Assembly (NCBI GenBank): GCA_002067865.1
Contig: MVRC01000016.1
Coordinates: 1-64,000 of the forward strand
Origin: Methanomassiliicoccales archaeon PtaU1.Bin124
GTDB taxonomy: Archaea; Thermoplasmatota; Thermoplasmata; Methanomassiliicoccales; UBA472
Length of the DNA stretch: 64,000 nt
Direction of reading: 5' to 3'
The first letter of the stretch is position 1, and every line of letters starts with the position of its first letter. Positions 59,345 to 64,000 of the stretch are shown one piece after another. The notes under the pieces are model-generated. The model saw only the letters and a program-made list of their open reading frames with translations. It searched no databases and had not been told where the DNA came from. Made by a program: the position numbers and the translations under genes.

Positions 59345-60526
59345 ATGAAGTTCGATGAGGTCAAGACGCTTTACGATTCATATCTGTTCCAGAACTACGG
59401 AAGAGAGGCTCTGTGCATCGCTCGTGGAGAGCGCGAGATGGTGTACGACCTCGATGGGAAGGAGTACATCGATTTCGTGGCCGGTATAGCGGTCAACTGC
59501 CTGGGCCACAACCACCCGGCAATTGTCAAGGCGATCAGCGAGCAGGCCGGGCGGATGATACACGTCTCCAATCTTTACTATACCAAGGAACAGGCGGAAC
59601 TGGGTGAGGCGCTGGCATCGATCACACCCGTGCCGAACGCGGTCTCCATGTTCTGCAATAGCGGGGCAGAGGCCAACGAGGCGGCCTTGAAACTGGCCGT
59701 GAAGCACACCAAGAAGAGCAGGGTCGTCACCTGCTGGAACTCGTTCCATGGCAGGACCTCTGCTTCTCTCTCTGCCACGGCACAGCCGAAGTACCAGGAG
59801 GGGTATGAGCCTCTCCTGTCCAAGGCGTTCGACTACATCAACTACGATGACGTCGAGGCTTTGAAGGCATGGGTCACTTCCAACACGGCGGCAGTCCTAT
59901 TGGAGGTCATTCAGGGCGAGGCCGGTGTCATCCCAGCTTCGACTGAGTTCATAAAGACCGCGCGGGACCTGTGCGATGAGAAAGGGGCCATGCTTATAAT
60001 CGATGAAGTCCAGACCGGCATGGGAAGGACCGGTAGATGGTTCGGATTCGAGCATTATGGGATTGAGCCAGACATAGTATCGATGGCTAAGGGGCTGGGC
60101 GGTGGAGTACCCATCGGCGCCATCGTCGCCCGCAGGGATGTCGCCAAGACCTTCACACCCGGTTCTCACGGCACGACCTTTGGAGGCAATCCGTTGGCCT
60201 GCGCTGCCGCCAACGCCGTCATCACCACCATGAAGGAGGAGAGGCTGGTAGAGCGCACCGATGCGATCGGAAGCACTTGGAAGGCCCAGATCGAGACGAT
60301 GGTGAAGAAGCACACATCGGTCAAGGCGGTGCGCGGCAAAGGTCTCATGATAGGGATCGAGATGGGGGACAAGGCCAAGGAGTTCCAGAAGGAGGCGTTC
60401 TGCCAAGGGATGTTGATCAATGTGGCCGGGGGCAAGACCGTCAGGCTGGTTCCGCCCCTCATCGTCCGCATGGAAAGCATCTCCAAGCTCAACCGCTGCC
60501 TGGGTGACTTTCTTTCTAGACAGTGA
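59345..60526 (+). CDS. argD: Acetylornithine aminotransferase
   Basis: 394 residues, class III PLP aminotransferase. PLP-binding Lys in SMAKGLGGGVPIGA, the GxGHNHPAIV-type N-terminal loop (CLGHNHPAIV), NSGAEANEAALKLA and IIDEVQTGMGRTG. Converts N-acetylglutamate semialdehyde to N-acetylornithine; may also serve lysine synthesis. The ATG at MKFDEVK is used; an upstream frame reaches into argB and is out of family. Last arginine gene; no argF follows. Confidence 0.93.
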   Translation: MKFDEVKTLYDSYLFQNYGREALCIARGEREMVYDLDGKEYIDFVAGIAVNCLGHNHPAIVKAISEQAGRMIHVSNLYYTKEQAELGEALASITPVPNAVSMFCNSGAEANEAALKLAVKHTKKSRVVTCWNSFHGRTSASLSATAQPKYQEGYEPLLSKAFDYINYDDVEALKAWVTSNTAAVLLEVIQGEAGVIPASTEFIKTARDLCDEKGAMLIIDEVQTGMGRTGRWFGFEHYGIEPDIVSMAKGLGGGVPIGAIVARRDVAKTFTPGSHGTTFGGNPLACAAANAVITTMKEERLVERTDAIGSTWKAQIETMVKKHTSVKAVRGKGLMIGIEMGDKAKEFQKEAFCQGMLINVAGGKTVRLVPPLIVRMESISKLNRCLGDFLSRQ

Positions 60527-60574
60527 TGTCTGAAATAAAACATTTTAATATTCTTCTTTTCATATGAATGCGCG

Positions 60575-61264
60575 ATGAAAGAGCAACCGCAGAAGGAAAG
60601 CATAGCGGAGAAGACGCGCTCTTACATTGACGCGCATCCCAGCATCAAGGACTGCATATCGAAGGATCTGATCAATTACTCGTCCTTGGCCAGGCAGATC
60701 ATGAAGGACCTGGACGTAAAGAACGAGGAGGCGGTCATGATCGCCTGCCGCAGGTACGCCCAGAAGCTTTCCAAGAGGGACCACGAGAAGGAGATCCTGA
60801 ACGTTCTGGGCAACAGCAGGTTGGAGGTGAAGACGAAGATATGCTCGGTGACCGCAAAGAACGATTGGACCGTTCTGCACAAACTGGAGCTGGTCTTCGT
60901 GAAGCTCATCAACGAGAAGGCCATAATGCAGGTCATCCAGGGCGCCCAGGCTATCACCATCATCGCCGACGAGAAGCTCAAGAACGAGGTGGTCAACACG
61001 GTAGGCCGGGACAACGTTCTCAGGGTCAGGCCGGACCTCGTGGAGATCACCATCAAATCGCCGGAGAAGATAACCGACACTTCTGGTGTATTTGCATACC
61101 TGGCCGACAATCTTTCAGAGAACGGGGTCAACTTCGAGGAGACCGTCTCCTGCTATACCGACACCATATTCATCGTCCACGAGAAGGACATGATCCATGC
61201 CTATTCGATCCTGACCAACATCATCGAGAGCGCGGAGAGGTCGCTGGGGGCAGATGAGGATTGA
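60575..61264 (+). CDS. ACT-domain protein (archaeal conserved)
   Basis: 229 residues. N-terminal helical segment (PSIKDCISKDLINYSSLARQI, a likely HTH-like unit), then about two ACT-like alpha/beta repeats (SRLEVKTKICSVTAKNDWTVL, NVLRVRPDLVEITIKSP, GVFAYLADNLSENGVNFEE). ACT domains bind amino acids to regulate enzymes. I recall a conserved archaeal family with this N-terminus but no proven function. A TATA-like TTTTAATATTC (about 60541) predicts its own promoter, though the location after argD suggests arginine-linked control as a hypothesis. Confidence 0.75.
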   Translation: MKEQPQKESIAEKTRSYIDAHPSIKDCISKDLINYSSLARQIMKDLDVKNEEAVMIACRRYAQKLSKRDHEKEILNVLGNSRLEVKTKICSVTAKNDWTVLHKLELVFVKLINEKAIMQVIQGAQAITIIADEKLKNEVVNTVGRDNVLRVRPDLVEITIKSPEKITDTSGVFAYLADNLSENGVNFEETVSCYTDTIFIVHEKDMIHAYSILTNIIESAERSLGADED

Positions 61265-61364
61265 TATAAATCCATAATTTCATGTCTATTTCCAGACAAT
61301 AGGTGAATATCATCTCCCTCTTTACTGGCCAGCAAATCATAAAATAGGATGTGCTGGATGGTAA

Positions 61365-62726
61365 ATGATCGACAGGGGTGTTGGATTGGTTAAGGCGCCA
61401 AATATCATGATAGATCCACCGGGTCCGAACGCGGCGGAGATAATCAAGACAGACCAGGAGTACCTGGCCACTTCCACGAAAACGGCGCCGATCGCAGTGG
61501 CGAGCGCCAAGGGTTCCATCGTGACCGACGTGGATGGCAACACCTACATTGATTTCGCATCGGGCGTTTCCGTTCTGAACGTGGGCCACTGCCATCCCAA
61601 GGTCGTAAAGGCAGTGCAGGAACAGGCAGCAAAGCTGATGCATTTCGCCGGGACCGATTATTACTATTCCGTCCAGAGCGATCTGGTAAAACGCCTCGCC
61701 CACATTGCGCCAGGCGATCGTGCAAAGAAGGTGTTCCTTTCCAACTCGGGCACGGAATCGGTCGAGGCGGCCATGAAGGTGGCGAGATGGCACGACCCAT
61801 TGCGAAAGCAGTACATCGCCTTCACCGGGTGCTTCCACGGTCGGACCATGGGGTCGTTGTCGCTCACTGCCAGCAAGAAGGTGCAGAGGGACAGATACTT
61901 CCCACTGGTGCCGGGCGTCACCCATATTCCCTATGCATATTGCTTCCGCTGCCCTTACAAGTTGGAATTCCCTTCATGCGGGCTTTGGTGCGCCAAGATA
62001 TTGAAGGAGCATTTCTTCGAGACCGCACTTCCTCCGGCGGAGGTCGCTGCCCTGTTCCTCGAACCGGTTCAGGGAGAAGGAGGATACATCGTACCGCCAA
62101 AGGGGTGGCTCAACGAGATCTTCCGCATCGTGCATGATGCCGGCATATTGTTGGTGGATGACGAGGTCCAGACAGGAATGGGACGAAGCGGACGGATGTG
62201 GGCCATCGAGCACAGTGACTTGGTCCCGGACATCCTTTGCACCGCAAAGTCCCTGGGGTCCGGACTCCCCATCGGGGCTACGATCTTCCCGCGGGAGCTG
62301 GACTTCGGTGTCCAAGGGGCTCATTCAAACACCTTCGGGGGCAACTGCGTGGCCTGCGCTTCTGCACTGGCAACGCTGGACATCCTGGAGGAGGAACATC
62401 TTCTGGAACAGGCGGAAAAGAAGGGGAAGCATATGCACAAGCGCCTGCTCGAGATGCAGCAATCCCACGAGGTCATAGGTGACGTTCGCGGTCTGGGGAT
62501 GCTCCAGGCCATCGAATTCGTTACGGACCGGAAGAGCAAAGAGCCCGCCAAGCACCTGCGAGACGATGTGGCGGCACTATGCACGAGAAGAGGGATAGTG
62601 GTCATCGGTTGCGGTCGTTCCAGCATGAGGTTCATCCCTCCCCTGAACATCGAGATGGACCTTTTGGACAAAGGCCTGGACGTCATCGAGACATGTATAC
62701 GGGATGGGGCGAAGAGCTGTAAATGA
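61365..62726 (+). CDS. Class III aminotransferase / amino-acid racemase-like
   Basis: 453 residues. PLP Lys is in CTAKSLGSGLPIGA; NSGTESVEAAMKVARW and LLVDDEVQTGMGRSGRMWA are class III signatures. An insert with four cysteines (YCFRCPYKLEFPSCGLWC) is known in several archaeal members. Pyrococcus relatives in this group act as broad amino-acid racemases, so a GABA/ornithine aminotransferase and a racemase are both possible. It overlaps the cupin gene by four bases (ATGA). A second argD-like paralogue beside the arginine cluster. Confidence 0.85.
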   Translation: MIDRGVGLVKAPNIMIDPPGPNAAEIIKTDQEYLATSTKTAPIAVASAKGSIVTDVDGNTYIDFASGVSVLNVGHCHPKVVKAVQEQAAKLMHFAGTDYYYSVQSDLVKRLAHIAPGDRAKKVFLSNSGTESVEAAMKVARWHDPLRKQYIAFTGCFHGRTMGSLSLTASKKVQRDRYFPLVPGVTHIPYAYCFRCPYKLEFPSCGLWCAKILKEHFFETALPPAEVAALFLEPVQGEGGYIVPPKGWLNEIFRIVHDAGILLVDDEVQTGMGRSGRMWAIEHSDLVPDILCTAKSLGSGLPIGATIFPRELDFGVQGAHSNTFGGNCVACASALATLDILEEEHLLEQAEKKGKHMHKRLLEMQQSHEVIGDVRGLGMLQAIEFVTDRKSKEPAKHLRDDVAALCTRRGIVVIGCGRSSMRFIPPLNIEMDLLDKGLDVIETCIRDGAKSCK

Positions 62727-63070
62727 AGCTGTACAAGGCATCCGAAAAGGAATGGATAAGGGGGAAGGGCTATGCCAAGAGGCCCCTCATCACCTCATCT
62801 GAACTGGGAATCGAAGGCAGCTTCATCCAGGAGGTCTCCTTCAACAGGGGCGATATCGTTCCGCTGCATCATCACGCTCAGCAGACCGAGGTGTTCTACG
62901 CCATCGATGAGGCCTGGTTCGAGATAAATGGCAAGAATGTAGTGATGCAGCCAGGGGACATCGTCATGTGCGAGCCAGGGGATGTGCACGGCAACCCCGA
63001 GATACCGCATGATTTCAAGATACTAGTCCTTAAGATCGGTTACAAGGAGAACGACACCTTCTGGGATTGA
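62723..63070 (+). CDS. Small cupin-domain protein
   Basis: 115 residues, one cupin fold: motif 1 PLHHHAQQTEVFYAIDE (metal ligands His/His/Glu) and motif 2 MQPGDIVMCEPGDVHGN. Could be an isomerase/epimerase, a sugar or amino-acid binding protein. Translationally coupled to the class III aminotransferase/racemase, suggesting shared substrate chemistry. No family assignment possible. Confidence 0.85.
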   Translation: MKLYKASEKEWIRGKGYAKRPLITSSELGIEGSFIQEVSFNRGDIVPLHHHAQQTEVFYAIDEAWFEINGKNVVMQPGDIVMCEPGDVHGNPEIPHDFKILVLKIGYKENDTFWD

Positions 63071-63103
63071 GCAACGTCATCACAAAATGCAGAAATAGTG
63101 ATA

Positions 63104-63180
63104 TGGAGCCACCAGAGGGATTTGAACCCTCGACCTGCTGATTACAAGTCAGCTGCTCTACCGGTCTAGGCTATGGTGGC
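63104..63180 (-). tRNA. tRNA-Thr (anticodon TGT), CCA encoded
   Basis: Minus strand: acceptor GCCACCA with TGGTGGC, discriminator T then genomic CCA; anticodon stem GCTGA/TCAGC closing the loop CTTGTAA, anticodon TGT (reads ACA). T arm GAGGG-TTCAAAT-CCCTC. TATA candidate ACATTTATGG on the plus strand reads CCATAAATGT, about 63205-63214, some 30 bases upstream. Confidence 0.95.
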
Positions 63181-63443
63181 CTAGGTCGAGGTAATCCCCG
63201 CCTTACATTTATGGTTTTTCAGTCGGATAGGCCATACTGCAATAATATTACCACGTCGGTGCTCCGGCCAATACACTATTTCGTCATATGGCGAATTACT
63301 CTCAATGATGATTTCTGTTCAATATCGTTAATATACTGTAAAAACCACCCTAATGTCAACAACCCTGAGAAAGGGCTTGCTATCAGATGTAATGGGTCAA
63401 TCGTCTGGTAGCATGACAACCACTTCCCCAGGAGACATTGACT
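63181..63443. promoter_or_regulatory. Divergent region of tRNA-Thr and the PAS-sensor gene
   Basis: No gene of substance. TTAATATACTG (about 63328-63338) is the TATA candidate of the sensor gene; its predicted leader is about 80 bases, with GGAG (63431-63434) before the ATG. Confidence 0.4.
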
Positions 63444-64000
63444 ATGCAAAACGAGAATGCGAAATGTGTAGATGAAATGCTCGAACTGCTGCCGGTTCCC
63501 TCCGTCATCGTCGACGCGAACGGAAAGGTATCGAAGATGAACCAGGTAGCGAAGGAATTCCTCGGTTACCGATCCACTGAGATCGATCTTAAACTCGCCG
63601 AGATTCTCGTTGGTTCCTACGGGTCCAAGGGCGATCCGATCAAGGGAGCCATCCAGACAAAGGGAACGGTCTTGAAGCATGAGGCCGATGTGGCTCTCGA
63701 GTCCGGCGACAGGGTGAAGGCCATCGTGTCCGTCCGCCCGAGCCCCGGTACGGAAGGCATGTCAATAGTGTTTCTTGAGGCCGCCGCCTCCAATAAGAAA
63801 TACGAGGAGGAGATGGCCAAGCAGAATATCGCGATACAGAACAGCGTCTCCGCCCTGAACAAGATCGCCATGGGCGATATCAACTTCCAGCTTGAGCCGA
63901 CCAACGAAGTGTCCAAGGCCATACTGCAGATCAGGGACGGCTTCTCAATGTTCTTCCAGGCATCCGTGGAATATCGGGAACACACGAAGAGGGGCGACCT
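63444..64000 (+). CDS. PAS-domain sensor protein, truncated by window end
   Basis: 185 codons visible, open at the window edge. An N-terminal PAS-like domain (about 1-110: LPVPSVIVDANGKVSKMN, FLGYRSTEI) is followed by a helical linker (EEEMAKQNIAIQNSVSALNK) and a HAMP-like stretch (IAMGDINFQLEP). No membrane helix in the visible part. The layout fits soluble chemoreceptors or sensor kinases; the output domain lies outside. ATG has GGAG nine bases upstream. Confidence 0.8.
   Translation, partial: MQNENAKCVDEMLELLPVPSVIVDANGKVSKMNQVAKEFLGYRSTEIDLKLAEILVGSYGSKGDPIKGAIQTKGTVLKHEADVALESGDRVKAIVSVRPSPGTEGMSIVFLEAAASNKKYEEEMAKQNIAIQNSVSALNKIAMGDINFQLEPTNEVSKAILQIRDGFSMFFQASVEYREHTKRGD

Noticed and set aside
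1-64000. CRISPR arrays, insertion sequences, prophage genes
   Set aside because: No regularly spaced repeats, transposase or phage structural motifs were seen on either strand.

Overview
The window reads as a chromosomal segment of a euryarchaeon in the Thermoplasmatota, most likely on or near the Methanomassiliicoccales branch. Evidence: archaeal TATA-type promoters, many leaderless genes, archaeal-type translation and RNA genes (L10e, RNase P component 4, Dph2, archaeal ThrRS, preQ0 genes for archaeosine), isoprenoid-lipid genes (mevalonate kinase, geranylgeranyl reductase, tetraether synthase) and an MtxX-like methanogenesis-marker gene. The 23S rRNA gene follows sucD with no 16S gene upstream, as in Thermoplasma relatives with unlinked rRNA genes. 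Genus-level placement cannot be made from the sequence alone.

Layout. 1-6.8 kb: 5' part of an unlinked 23S rRNA gene (minus), sucCD (minus), then a metallo-hydrolase, a YrdC-type protein and methionine aminopeptidase (plus) and tRNA-Leu(CAA). 6.8-11.1 kb: a 1315-residue cell-surface protein lying between the intact tRNA-Leu and a decayed second copy of it. 11.2-19.0 kb: a more AT-rich island with DUF4418 and tandem-DUF2318 proteins, a MacB/FtsX-type ABC transporter (two permeases, one ATPase), a multicopper oxidase and a small exported protein; this resembles the accessory part of bacterial Fet/P19 iron systems. 19.2-24.6 kb: mevalonate kinase, then geranylgeranyl reductase, a 57-residue ferredoxin and a tetraether-synthase-like radical SAM enzyme, with a divergent TrmB-like regulator. 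24.6-34.0 kb: a giant exported protein with a lamin-tail domain, an MscS channel, a methyltransferase, twin acetyltransferases, SerRS, and a YhbY/RNase P pair. 34.2-38.9 kb: L10e, Dph2, an MtxX-like protein and queD-queC-queE. 38.9-41.0 kb: a soluble REC-PAS-PAS-PAS histidine kinase.

41.2-45.8 kb is the leucine operon leuA-leuC-leuD-leuB. Its leader carries a long inverted repeat and a 14-codon reading frame with a good Shine-Dalgarno sequence and four consecutive Leu codons ending five bases before its stop codon: a candidate leader-peptide attenuator, and the most striking regulatory signal here. 45.9-53.3 kb holds an acetyltransferase, ThrRS, an FKBP-like protein, a VTT membrane protein, a glycosyltransferase and a ThiD-ThiN fusion. 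53.3-60.5 kb is the arginine cluster: argG-argH on one strand, argC-argJ-argB-argD on the other, followed by an ACT-domain protein. The end holds a class III aminotransferase/racemase-like enzyme coupled to a cupin, tRNA-Thr(UGU) and the start of a PAS sensor.

Functional assignments rest on recognised motifs and conserved neighbourhoods read by eye; no database search was run. Start codons were chosen from Shine-Dalgarno spacing, TATA position and family N-termini, and several are TTG or GTG.
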